Source: Lantana camara
Lineage: Eukaryota; Streptophyta; Magnoliopsida; Lamiales; Verbenaceae
Direction: 5' to 3'
Length of the DNA: 64,000 bases
Assembly (NCBI GenBank): GCA_037501455.1
Contig: CM074858.1
Location: 104,132,001-104,196,000 of the forward strand
Shown: piece by piece, positions 47,033-58,938 of the stretch
How the letters are laid out: each line of letters opens with the position of its first letter
Position numbering within the stretch: the first letter of the stretch is position 1
The notes under the pieces: generated by a model
Databases searched by the model: none
Told to the model about the DNA's origin: nothing
Seen by the model: only the letters and a program-made list of their open reading frames with translations
Program-made: the position numbers and the translations under genes

Positions 47033-48172
47033 TGTAGCACCCTAACCCCCAAGGCACTACATCCCCCACACTATAGCCCGATCCACATACGAAATGGACA
47101 ATCCGTACATAAACCGAACATATAGCGAACGGGTGACACTCAAGAAATAAACGAGATACCCCAACACATATAAAACCAAGACATGAAAATCAAAGCGGCA
47201 GCATTTAGATCAATACGTATAGGTACCATATTTACCAAAAGTATATATATAATAGGTACCAACACTATCAATACATTATCATCTCTTATATAAGATACAT
47301 GTGCAAAAGTAACCAATAGCTATTAACAATGATTATAACATGATATTCCAAAAGTTCTATACATGGAAGATAAATGCTAGACTCGGTGGAATGCAAGACC
47401 TGACTCAACTCCCGCCTAGCACGACCGTGTACCTGAAAAGTGAAGTATCAGTCTACCGAAGATTGAGTGAGGGGCATAATTATATATAACACACATCACA
47501 TGCGAGTCATAGTCTCGGGTGAAGACTTGGAAATGAAATAAATATAAAGTTCAAGAATAGATTGCTCTTCACCCGAGATTACAACTATCCAATTTAACAT
47601 GTTAACTTGTCAATTTCATGAACATGTGGCCCGACGAGTGAGGGCAATTCTCCAACCTTTACACCAAACGTGAACAATATGTGCTTGCATGAATAATGGA
47701 ATACGTGATCAGGCAATTCATTTAGTGCTCATTTAGTAACATAGTCATGATTGAAACATGCAATAACCCGAGGACAATCCGTGGTGCCGGATCCGTCCCC
47801 AGTCTCCTTCTTCCTCCGGGTGATAGTGGGTTTGCAAGGCCCAACTATCCACGACATGGTGTATGTCGGGAACATGACTCCCACGCACGGAACTCCTTCC
47901 ACCACCAATCTCCTAGTGGCTTCGGGGGTGATCCCAATGAGGTAAGGATAGCGCAAGAGTTACCCGTCAGCCCTTGCTTTCCCGGTTGGCTCAAGCTACT
48001 ACCCTGGTGCCCAAGTGCAATCATGGTACTCGCCAAAACATGCTTGAAATCATGAACAGTCATGGCTTGCTTGCTTGAAAATGTTTATATTTTAGAAAAC
48101 GTTTATAAATATAATAGGTTTTGGCCGAAAATATCACATAAGGGTTGTAGTGGTTCTATGTACCTAGAACAA
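47033..48172 (-). mobile_element. Truncated inverted copy of the 2.6-kb LTR
   Basis: Starts TGTAGCACCCTAACCCCC, the complement of the LTR 3' end at 46021. It follows it to the segment matching 44881 (GGTACATAGAACC). Similarity then stops, so the 5' 1.4 kb of the LTR is missing and no duplication can be seen. With 43416-46021 it forms an inverted pair about 1 kb apart. Confidence 0.88.
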
Positions 48173-48264
48173 AATATATATGGGCTTAGATGATAAGTTT
48201 TGATGAAAAATTGTAAAATTGAAAATGTCGCCATAGATCTGTCCAGGTCTGATATTAGAAACAT

Positions 48265-48480
48265 AAATTATCATAAAAAATCTGGAACTTATCCTTGTCT
48301 TAGTCCATAGTCTTCTGGTGCAACGTTCAGGGTACTCGAAGACCCTTTGATATATATGCAAATTCTGAAAGCTGGTTCTGTAGGAGCGGTGAAGGAGTGA
48401 GTTTGGGAGTGAAGCAAAAAGAGAAGGTTGGAAAGAATACTAAATGACAGAAATGAGTTCACATCGAAAGATAATTTGGC
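48265..48480. repeat. Duplicate of 20448-20650 (Helitron-free site)
   Basis: Begins ACATAAATTATCATAAAAAA and matches through GAGTTCACATCGAAAGAT. The 48481-48986 stretch that follows is AT-rich with no gene seen. Confidence 0.75.
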
Positions 48481-48995
48481 TAAAATTTTTTGTCAGGTTC
48501 TTATAATGTGTTTTAGGGAGCGGTCCCAAAATTTTATGCTTTTTGAGAAGTAGAATCATAAACATTTGAAGCAGTAGAAGTGGTGAGGGTTAAAAAAAAT
48601 ATTAAAAATTAAAAGTGAATGTTTGGGGGGAAATGTAATGTTTAAAGCACATATATTAGATTATTCAAAATTTTATTTATTTATGAATTTTTTTTTGAAG
48701 GATTTACGAAAATAACTTAAAAGCTAGAAAATGAAGTTTGAAGTTTTTCCTTAAATGCAACAGTCTGTGATGCTCGTACATGTTCTTTTATGTTCCTTTT
48801 CTGGTGAGCTATATCTGGAAACACATACTTAGCTCTTTATAAATAGATCACTTAATCTTTTGGAGACTCTTGAAACATTTATAGATGATAGATATCTACT
48901 GACTTTATATATGAAAGCTTAAACATAAGCTTTCGGCTGTAAAGTGATCTCTCCGTAGATATCTTTTGACCTCTAATACACAAGCACTTATAAAA

Positions 48996-49362
48996 CGGGG
49001 AATTCTCAAAAAATCCCCAAATGGGGATTTAAATTTTTATTTGCTCTCCATTTTCAAAATTATTCATCTTCACTCCCCATATGAGATTCATAATTTCGTT
49101 TATTCCCCATTTTGTATAACACATACTGCATATTGCAAAAAATATACATCATAATACGATTTAAGTACGTATAAAAACTCAAGAATCACGTACTTAAATC
49201 GTATTATGTTGTATATTTCTCGTAATATGTAGTATGTTCTGTACAAAATGGGGAGTCAATGAACATTATGAGTTTCATCTGGGGAATGAAGAGGAATAAT
49301 TTTGAAAATGGGGAGCAAACAAAAATTTTTTCAACTCATGGGTAGTTTTCAAAAAAGACCCC
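48996..49362. mobile_element. Foldback MITE with 9-bp TSD
   Basis: The duplication CTTATAAAA lies at 48987-48995 and 49363-49371. The arms share TCAAAAAATCCCC-like ends, GCTCCCCATTTTCAAAAT and TTCCCCAT...GAAACTCAT. The centre is a second perfect arm pair ATAATACGATTTAAGTACGT and its inverse around 49160-49205. It is related to the element at 61202. Confidence 0.85.
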
Positions 49363-49371
49363 CTTATAAAA

Positions 49372-49719
49372 ATATAATTTTGTCATGTCGTCGTGTCGTT
49401 TTTCATGTGAATTTAAAAAAAAATAAAAAATCAGTGCTTTCATATTCGTATCGTGTTTATATCATTTTGTTTCTATTCGTGTGCATTATAGCTACTTGCT
49501 TATTCGATGAGAAAATATGGTCTTGAATATCATTTTAAGAAAAAGGTTTAATTAAAATTAGATTATTGGCATGCCCCAGAATATCACAGTTTAACCAGAG
49601 GATACCAAGCTAAAAATAAGTTCAAATCCACTAAATGCAATATTCAGATGTAAACATAAATAATCTAAATACTGTCATCAGAATTTCTCGAAAGCCAACT
49701 CAAATAAGTTCAAATAAGT
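49372..49719. other. AT-rich spacer, no gene seen
   Basis: Includes a TTTTGTCATGTCGTCGTGTCG block also seen near 37800. Nothing else is recognised before the MULE target site. Confidence 0.5.
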
Positions 49720-50104
49720 TTTAAATAAGGGAAAATTACATCCAACTACCCTATAATTAGGCCTAATTACAATCCAGTCCAACATTATCGCGAAATTACA
49801 AATAAGTCCCTAACTTTTAGGTTCCGTTTGAGGTCCCTGGAAACAGTTGGGATTCTGTTAGGGTTAGGACCTGAAATGACGAAAATACCCCTGAATATTT
49901 TATTATTTTTGTGATTTTACCAAAGTACCCTCAGGGACTGCAATGTTATTGTCACATTATTCAGGGACTGATCTGTTAGAATATGTATTATCTGGGGACT
50001 ATTTTGTAATTTTTAGGCAAAAGCTAATATGACCGTTTGTAGCCGTTAGAACCTTTGCTTATATATATTATGGGCGTTCTTGTTCTGTTATAAACCCAAA
50101 AATC

Positions 50105-50329
50105 ATGGTTACATCACATAGCTCAACCCATACAACATGTAGTTCATTACGATATCGAAAAGAGAAGTGCAAGGAACGTTATTGCAATCTATGGACAAAC
50201 ATCAAGGTTGTTGAGAAGAATACTCCTAATCGTGGAAAGCTTTTCCATTGCTGCGTGCGACCTCCATGGGTTTTCCCACTGGTGCATCCCTATCCAAGAG
50301 CATACATTTCAAGATGCAACTCAAGATGA
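50105..50329 (+). pseudogene. GRF-type zinc-finger-like frame inside the MULE
   Basis: Opposite strand to the transposase, 260 bp inside the left inverted repeat. It reads SSLRYRKEKCKERYCNLWTN, IKVVEKNTPNRGKLFHCCVR, close to the GRF finger pattern of spaced Cys with TxxNxGRxFxxC. After RPPW the expected frame shifts (HWCIPIQEHTFQDATQDEDE in another frame), so it is broken. It may be a second gene of the MULE or a captured host exon. Confidence in the family is moderate. Confidence 0.5.
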
Positions 50330-50703
50330 AGATGAAGCTACAAGCCAATCACCTACAACATTTACAACAAGACATGGAGGAATGTAATCACAGTTGATGC
50401 ACAAGTTGTTAGTGCTGAATTTGTTTGTACTGGCACTGTTACTGTTCTTTCACTTGATGAAACTCATTCTATACTAAAATCTGTGAAAGCTGTAACCAAA
50501 TTTCTAGAACAATGTATGACATTCAATAGATCAAAATAGTTTCCACATATTCCATTGTTCAATTTAAATGGCATTAAATGCCTAAAATACCAACACATAA
50601 GTCACCCCATCATTCACAGTAGCAAAATACTACAAGAACAAAATAACTGTGTCAATTGTATCTAGGGCTTATAAGATAAAAATATTGACTGATCAACCAA
50701 ATA

Positions 50704-53700
50704 TTAGACCCCAAACATACGTTTCAAGTGCATTTTTTCGAAGTTCAGCTTTTTCTTGCTTGTGGACTTTGGTTGGAGGCTCAAAGTCTGACTGTGAGGC
50801 TTTGCAGTTTGTGATGTTGCACCAGCACCCTTTGCAATTTGCATTTGCACTTTTCCATCAGCACTTGCAGCAATTTTTTTCTCCTTCATAGCAGAACATG
50901 GCACCAAGGTTTTCTGTTTACCTCTGGAGCACACAGTAGGTTGAGTGTATGACTTTACCCCTCCATCCTTGCTCAATCTTGACATAATCTCTGATGTATT
51001 ATTGACGTGGACTGGCTGGGATGCATACATTGGTGATTTCCCTTTCCCCATTGCACTTGCATCTTTAATATTTTTTGGATTAGAATGAGCATGCTCATTA
51101 ATCACTGAACACTTTGAAGGGGACTTTTCATTTCTCTCCTGCATGGTCATCTTTGATTTTTTTGTTGGCCTTTGTACTTCCTCCTCTATAAAAGATAATA
51201 AATAAATTAAAAAATAGCACATACATACATTGATCACCACATATCCATAAAACTACCTGTGGAAATGATGTCCAAATCTTAAAGCCTCATTTTCTTTGTG
51301 GTCTCCATTCCTGGAATATCATTGTCAATGTTGGCGCCTTGCTCTGGTGCATCATTGAAAACTGGTGCATCAATTGGTGCCTCATATTGATCTAAAGATG
51401 CATACAAAGCTTCCAAATCTTCACCATTCCAATCGTCAAAGTCATCTCCTAACTCAACAGTGTTCTGATTTCCATTTTGCTGGAATAAGCTTAAGTTAGT
51501 GTCAGAAGTAAATTTGAAAATCTAAGAAACATGTGATCCAGAAACATGAGAATTAAGTTGTCCAGAAGTAAACTTTAAAAACTACTAAAAAGGCAGGTAA
51601 ACAAACATTGTCTTCAACAGATGCATTCATGGCATTGTTAGTTGCCCTGTTTCCAGAAGGAATATGTGATCCAGATTCTTCCTGCAAAAAAGGAAAACCA
51701 TTTTAAAACCTGAAATGTAATATGACTAACATAAATTAGTTAACAAAACTTACACCAACAGTAGAAGGGCATGTTCTTCTATTGTGGCCAACATTATGAC
51801 ATTTTTTACACCTAACAACAGCTTTTCTTGGTAAATTCTGACTTGCTTCACCAGGTTCTTTCCTCCTATTCTTCTTAGGCCTCCCTGGTAATCTTTTTCT
51901 TTCTGGTGGCTTCAAATCTTTAGGAATGACATCAGGCATGTCTTCCCAAAATGACTGATCAGGGACAGGAGTTATCATGTGGCTATAACAATTCATGTAT
52001 GTCTCCCTTGAATAAACATTTGCTGTATAGTCCTCAAGCCTCTCTCTCCTGTAGGCAATGCAAGTATGTGCATGCCTACAAGGGATACCAGAAATATCCC
52101 ATTCTTTGCACTGACATGACTGTGCAATCATATCAACCACATAATGAGTACAACCATCTTTTATCTCATATTTGTCATCCCCAACAATTAAAATGGAGCA
52201 CTTCCTAGTATCATTCCTGATATTGTTCAATTTCTTAACAACAGTAGGCACTATGTGATTTTTCCAAGATAATCCCCTAGTTCTTCTTTGATTCAATCTA
52301 CTCATCAATTTTCCTCTTAAATCATCCACAAGTGTGAGAATAGGCTTACCTCTTAACTTACCTACCCAGTGATTGAAGGACTCAGAGATATTGTTAGTGC
52401 AATGATCATTCTTCACAGCAGGATTGAAGGCATGTCTGGACCACATAGAAGCTGGAATCTCAGCCAAGTATGCATGTGCCCTTGGATTTAATGCCTTTAT
52501 CTTCATCATAGCAAAATTATATCCTCTTCTGTTGTAGGTCCTAGCTGCTTCCCAGAAGTATCTCTTCAAAGCATGCCCTGGGAATTTCATCCTGAAATTT
52601 GCATATATATGCCTAGCACATCTCCTATTCTCTGCATGAGGCACAATTTCATTGATTGTCTCTGTCAATCCCTATACATAGTACAAAATAGAGTAAGTAT
52701 ATTTATGTAACATATGTCATAAAGTACAAAGAATGCATCAACATTAACAAATACCTTCTGTCTATCACTCATGAATGTCCATGGAATATTTTCTGCAAAA
52801 CCTCCTAAAAATCTTGATAGATTTTCAAAGAAAAAAGTCCAAGAATCTTTGTTTTCAGTTTCCACCACAACATATGCTAGAGGGTAAAGACCATTATTAC
52901 CATCAAGAGCAATGGCAGCTAAGAGAACACCCCCAAACTCACCCTTCAAATGGCATCCATCAAATCCAATAAAATGAGTACAACCAGCAAAGAATCCTCT
53001 CTTCAATGGGTCTAAACCAACAAAAAATCTCTGAAATGTTGGGATCACATTCAGACTTGGGCCAGGTGGAAAGTAAGACTGTAGAGTCAGAACACTACCA
53101 CCCATGAGTTCTTGGACTACCCTTGCATAGTATGGCAACTTACCATATGACTTGCTATGGCTGCCTTCAATCTCAATCTGAGCCAACTTTCTTGCCCGTA
53201 TACTTGCATATAAGGAGGGTTTATGTTATACTTTTGCAGCTTACTCTGAATTTCTTTGGGAGTGATATTTGGTGTCTTCCTTAAAATCTTAACTATCTTA
53301 TTAGCCATCCACTCAGCACTAGCCTCTTTGGTACAGTCACTTCTCAAGCAAGTGTGGACACCATAATAAGTTTTGATTTGAAATGTTCTTCCATCACAAA
53401 GGACAGATGCATGAAGTCTCCATGCACATCCATGATTCTCACATTCTACTGTCACCCTTTGTAAATCATTCTTTTTCCTAATCATCGTGAAACCTTCTTG
53501 AATTACATAATCCTTAAGCTCTTTTCTAAGATGCTCAACATCAATGAAATACTTGCCCATATACAAGTTAACCTTACCATCCACCTCACTCAACTCTTCA
53601 ACTGGATAATTAAATGTCCCCTTATAAGGATCACTATCAAACTCCTGATCAGACAAGTTTTCAGCCTCACAATGGTCATCAGAGTCATAGTTTGACATAT

Positions 53701-54359
53701 TATCAGAATCTGAATCATCAAATGCAATATTATCCACATTTTCAAGATCTAACTCAGGCACATAAAGACTATCATCAGAATTATAGTCCTCATCTTCAGA
53801 AAATGTACAACCTTTGTCCCTAACAGTACTACATCCAGCTTCATCTTTACCCCTTCTATAGCTTGCTTTCCCAATCTTTTTACTTGATTTGTTAACTTTA
53901 ACTTTGCCTTTACTTGTACTATTAGGATTAGACCTTCCCCCCCCTCTCTCTCGCTGCATCAAATTTGTTCCCATGCCCAACAACATTGTTAACATTGACT
54001 ATGCCATGCATTTCATTAACTAGTATTGTAGTATCCATCCTACCCACATTAATTGAATCATCTACATTTTCAACTTGCACATTAAAATCACCCTCAGTAG
54101 ACAAAACATGCACCTCAAATAACTTATCATCACTGTTCATATCAAACATCCTAATAACATCTGAGTCAGTATAAACAGGGAACTTTGCTTTGCCACCATG
54201 TATAGTTACAACTATGGAGAAGGGGTCATTATCTAAAGTAAACAAGTCCTTCAAATCGCTATGGAAATCAAAGATACTGTACCTGTCTGGGTCAATATTA
54301 TATAGACTTGCGATTCTGTCTTTGTAATGACACACGAATGTGTAAGTTTTTGAAGCCAT
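50704..54359 (-). pseudogene. MULE transposase (MURA-type), multi-exon, two frameshifts
   Basis: Start at 54359, MASKTYTFVCHYKDRIASLY. The N-terminal domain is followed by an acidic linker, then a MuDR DNA-binding domain (EGFTMIRKKNDLQRVTVECE, GCAWRLHASVLCDGRTFQIK). The transposase core has HFIGFDGCHLKGEFGGVLLA and FMSDRQK. An 83-bp intron (52754-52672) joins it in phase to GLTETINEIVPHAENRRCAR. A SWIM zinc finger follows (SCQCKEWDISGIPCRHAHTC), then an RPKK basic patch and a CCHC knuckle CKKCHNVGHNRRTC. Splice-like GT after STVG (near 51750) leads to small exons at about 51.68-51.6 and 51.5-51.28 kb and a last one at 51183-50704 ending RMFGV. Breaks: +1 in an 8-G tract at 53937-53944, and a 1-bp loss near 53204 before KLAQIEIEGSHSKSYGK. 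It is otherwise intact. Confidence 0.9.
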
Positions 54360-55235
54360 AGCTCCTGAAAAAATAAAAAACCAACCACAACACTTTTAGT
54401 GAAGGAAATAAACATGGAACCAAGTGTTTCAAGCATACAAATTTAAAACCAGACATCCTAGATCAGAAATTTTAGCTAGAAAATGAAGCCCTACTTCAAA
54501 AAATTAGGGATTTTTTTGAAAATCCAACAAACCAACATCTACAAATGATAAGATGATGTCATATAAGGTTTTTAACCCGAAAAAAAAAAAAAATTACCAA
54601 AAACCCCCAAAAATTTCACCAAGACTCACACGCAAACTCCGTCAGCTACCTAAAATGTTAAGTTCAAGGACATAATCAAGGGTGTCAAACGTCAAACCAC
54701 GATTTTATTGAGGATAATGTTTAAACCAAACCCTAATCACCAAGAATTTTTGCATGCAGTATTCTCAACTCACCTCAGACTTCTCTCGCGTAACCAAAGA
54801 ACCCAGATATATAACCCCTACGTTGCGTCACGGTAAAACATGCAACAAACTTGGAGATTTTGAAGCTCAGAGCAGTCGATTAAGGTTGATTGTTGATCTG
54901 CCTTAGGGTTTGTCTTTTTCGCACAAGGAAAAGAGAAAGGCAGCAGCTTGGTACTTGGAAAGGTTTTTTGGAGGGATAAATCCCGCCTTTTTGGTATACA
55001 TCATAGAAAAAGGGCAACATTGTCATTACACAATTTTAATAATCAATTAAAAAATATGAGGAAAAAGAGTGGGAATTCCGTTAGGGGTATGACGGCAAAT
55101 GTGCTTATTCCGTCAGGGACCTCACGCCAAACGGAACTTATAGGGACTTATTTGTAATTTTGCGATAATGTTGGACTGGATTGTAATTAGGCCTAACTAT
55201 ATAGGATAGTTGGATGTAATTTTCCCTTTAAATAA

Positions 55236-55440
55236 TTGCAGAAAAAGGATCTTCCAATTGTAGTAGTACGGTATGGTCCTCTGTTTCAACCCCATCACCC
55301 TCTTCCTCTTAAAAGAAATGAAAAACAAGTAAATAATGAATAAAATAACTTGACTATAAATTAAATTACAAATCATTTCAAAAATAAAAACCACTACTTA
55401 CATTCTTCATCTTCATCTGCATCTTCGTCCTGCAATAGAT
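55236..55440 (-). pseudogene. Last exons of an unrecognised acidic gene
   Basis: The minus strand has a TTGCAG acceptor, then GACGAAGATGCAGATGAAGA (DEDADEDEE) and a GTAAGT donor at about 55400. A second acceptor TTTTAAG near 55310 leads to EEEGDGVETEDHTVLLQLED and PFSAII with a stop at the MULE target site. Good splice signals and an acidic C-terminus suggest the 3' end of a real gene. Upstream exons are not found in 55.44-56.05 kb, which is AT-rich. Confidence 0.35.
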
Positions 55441-56060
55441 TTAAAATTAAGGTTTCAACTTTTGGCAATATTAAATATTAATTGTTTTCTGAGTGGAAGA
55501 AGATTATACATTATACATTTTTATGAAAATCAACACAATAAACAAAAGTAAAAATAAATAGATACGAAAATTTACATAGTTCTCTAATGTTCTCTAATTT
55601 GGCTACTTTACCGGTAAGAAAAAAAAAAAAAGATTAATTTACTATTTTGAAGGAGACGGCGATGTAGAGAAAATTATATGTGAATTACATGTAGAAAATA
55701 TTATTGTTTTTTCCCTCTTAAAAAAGTTAGTTTCTAACTACACACTGAAACAAGTTGTAATTGGATTAGGAAACTAATTTTAGTAAAACTATCTCCGTCA
55801 AAGTTGTTACATTTTGTGCGGAATTTCACATATTTCTCTATCTCTAATTCTTAAATTTCGTGAGAATCCTCACCGATTTCTTTACCACTAATTTCATCAG
55901 TTTCACAATCCATCTGTGAAAGTTGTGAGAATCACACACTGAACCCCACCCAAGAAAAAATCGGTTTTTAGAGAATCAAACTAATTTGCCATATAATATA
56001 AGTGAAGATGAGATATTTCAATTTCCAACAAATATTGAAATGGAAACTCAATAATAGAAA
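55441..56060. other. AT-rich spacer, no gene seen
   Basis: Poly-A run at about 55620-55632. No element termini or coding exons recognised. It probably includes the CNL2 3' UTR and terminator near 56000-56060. Confidence 0.5.
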
Positions 56061-58938
56061 TTACTGAACCTGACAGTATCGCAGATCGAGATGAGGTATA
56101 TGAGAAACCTTGAGCCACTCAGAATTATCATCATGTCTTCCCAGCTTCAATAGTGGGCAATTATAAACCCTTAATCTGGTCAGGTGTTTCAGGGCTTCTT
56201 TAGAGGGCAGACTCCTTAATTTCCAGCATTGCCATATTTCTGATTCCCGGAGGGATGGCAATTTCCGCAGCCATTCCGGCACTGCTTCCATTTCTATACC
56301 GTATAACGTTAATTCCTCTATAGCATTGAGATTTTGAAGAAGATCTTGAAGACGCTGCCAAATCTTCATCCCACACCTAATCCATAAATTACGCAAGCTA
56401 TTAAAAGAGCCAACAACAATCTCTATGGGGAAATCATCATTACCCAGATGTTCAAGATCAACGCCCAAATATGTGAGATGAGGCATTTTCTGAAGACAAG
56501 CAATTACCATGCCCATATTCGTTACACTTTCTAATCCCCCCCAAACACACATATTCGAGCAACGATGAACAAGACTCGAAAAGTCCAATTGGCAATTCAA
56601 TCAAACCATCACAATTGCTTATTATCAGTTTACGAAGAGAAGGGGAGCCGCCGCCGCTTGGATTATACGGTATTGACTTGATATTATGGCAAAATTCTAT
56701 TTTCAATTTCTCAAGGCAGTGCGCATTCTCTGGTAACCCTTCCAGTGCCCTGCACTCGTATATCAGAACCTCTCTAATTGAAACTCCAAAGCGTGGAGGC
56801 ATATGCGTTAAGTTCCCACAATCAGATATTATCAAATGCCTGAGATATTGATTGTTATTGAAGAACATGTCAGGGAGGCCGACCAGTCCTCGTAATTGGA
56901 TTAAACTGAGCTTCGTAAGTGAGGTTACGTTGACCAAGAGATTTTCCAGAAACGAGCTGCCATGCATTTGCCAGATGGTCAATGTTTTGAGGTTGGGGAA
57001 ACAACTCGTAGCACTTGATGGAGATGCAACCACTTCTGGGCCTAGTTGAGTTTCATCTTCCCTTTCTTCAATACCTTCAACGTCCACATGCCTCAAGTTT
57101 ATCAACTTTTTTAATGCTTCATGCAACCTGTTGGAAGCAACTTTTGCTCTGAATGTCTCTAGGAGATAGAGATTGCCGACCAACATTGGTGAGCATTCAA
57201 TTAATGTGCTTAAGATGTCAAGATATCTCAAATGTATTAAATGCTCAATCTTTGGTATTTTTCGGTTAACAAATTTAGTTAGGACTAAAGCACGAAGATA
57301 TTTGAAGTCCGACAACATGTTATCATCAGAAATTTCACCTTCAAAGATTAATGAACGCACATTTCTAGCTTCCCCTTTTGGAATATCTGTAATGGATGTC
57401 AAGTAAATGTACCGAACTGGACCAGATTCTTTCAAAACTGACAATGCTAGATCACACACGAGGTCATGCATGGTGTATTTTGTACTGCTATGGTAAAATT
57501 GCTCCCCAACTTGTAGTAAGGAGTTGTGCAGAAGAAGGTCAAAATATTTATCGCCTAAAGTCTCCATATCATCACTTTGGAGAAATCCTTCTGCCATCCA
57601 AAGGTGAATCAACATGCTCTTCTCGATCTTATAACCCTTCGGAAAAATTGTACAAAATGCAAAGCATTTCTTAAGTGATTGGTGTGGCAAATTATCGAAG
57701 CTCAATTTCAAGATCTTCTCCATAGTATTTCCCTCATCCCCCAATTTTGAAAGCTCGTCCTGTTCAATTGAACACCACTCCGCTATCAGCTTCCCACGCA
57801 ACACACCCCCCACTACTCTGGCAGCTAATGGCAAACCTTGACATTTGCTTGCAATCTTGTTCCCAATGCCCTCAAAGCATAGTGGGATATCACATTGTTT
57901 TCTGAAAGCTTTTTGTTTAATTATGGACCAACAATCCTCATCTGTTAACCCTTTCAATTTCTCAATACGAGTTGTTCCCACGATTGAAGCAACATTTTCA
58001 CTTCGACTGGTAACAACAATATCATTCCCCTTTACAGAAGTAATGCTCGATAAGATTTCTATAAAATCATCCCACTTCTTCGTATCTTCCGTCCAAACAT
58101 CATCGAGGATGAGTAGATACTTTTTATCTTTCAAATTTTCTTGAAGCTTTCTCAAGAGAGCATCTTTACTGATTTTAGAATCATCATTTGAAGATTGCGG
58201 GAGTGATTCAAGAATCTTCTTCAAAAGAGCCATTTCGTCAAAACTTTGTGAAACATAAACCCAGATTCGTTCTTTAAAATGGGCCTTTATTTTCTCATCA
58301 TGAAATACTGACTTTGCTAACGTTGTCTTCCCTAGTCCACCCATACCAACTATGGGAATGACAGAGAAAACCTCTTGTCCATCATCACGAGTAGTTAATA
58401 TCTCCACCACACTGGACACATAATGTTCTCTCCCAACAACAAATGGATCCGGGTTTGAAGCAGTTTCCCTTTCCGGCAGAGTAATCTCTGATGCAAAACC
58501 AGGAACCCAAGCACTGAACTGACTTTGAAGGCCGTATCTGGTCGCCTCTTGGTTAATTGAATGCAGCCTCTCATTGATACTCCTGATTTCATGACCCATA
58601 TTTCGAGTTGAGAAGAGGCCTGTTACCTTTTTCATCAGTTTGTTTCCGGGCTCCATTTTCCTGCGATGAACCTCGTAGTTGAGCTCATCGAGAACATTGC
58701 CGGCATCGAAAGCTACACCTTCCAGATTCCTCAGCCAACGTTTTACAGCATCACCGGTCACTAATTTCTTCTCGGCATCATTCAGGAAAGCTTGAACGAT
58801 TTCCAGCGACTCCCTGAGTTCATTCAAGTCTTTCTCGAAATTCGGAATGAGGTTGATCTCTTCGGCGCAAAGTGAGATCACACTTTGACGCAGAAATTCA
58901 ATGGCGGGACCAGCAATAGATCCGACCAAGCCCCACAT
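56061..58938 (-). CDS. CNL2: CC-NB-ARC-LRR resistance protein, one homopolymer frameshift
   Basis: Intron-free, about 958 codons if read through the shift. Start MWGLVGSIAGPAIEFLRQSV at 58938. Rx-type coiled coil, residues 1-135, with FDAGNVLDELNYEV as an EDVID-like motif. NB-ARC: P-loop GMGGLGKTT (198-206), RNBS-A ERIWVYVSQSFDE, kinase-2 YLLILDDVW (274-282), RNBS-B GNDIVVTSR, GLPL (368-371), RNBS-D CFAFCTIFPKGYKI and MHD in YTMHDLVCDL (490-492). LRRs fill about 540-958 (e.g. LPDMFFNNNQYLRHLIIS, LPSLRESEIWQCWKLRSLPS). The frame breaks in a 7-base G tract near 56536-56542, where six would restore the paralogue's LGRLES-type reading. As given, the protein ends after HIFGR at 56458 (826 aa) and loses the last LRRs. 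It may be a real lesion or a consensus error. Such receptors act in the cytosol or at membranes in pathogen perception. All switch motifs are present. Confidence 0.9.

Larger units (their letters stand above)
49729..55226 (-). mobile_element. Complete MULE (Mutator-like) transposon with 9-bp TSD
   Basis: The duplication TTTAAATAA lies at 49720-49728 and 55227-55235. The terminal inverted repeats are about 115 bp and begin GGGAAAATTACATCCAACTA at both ends (49729-49845; 55112-55226). The 5,498-bp element carries a multi-exon transposase on the minus strand and a small plus-strand zinc-finger-like frame near its left end. The target was just at the 3' end of an acidic gene fragment. Confidence 0.95.
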
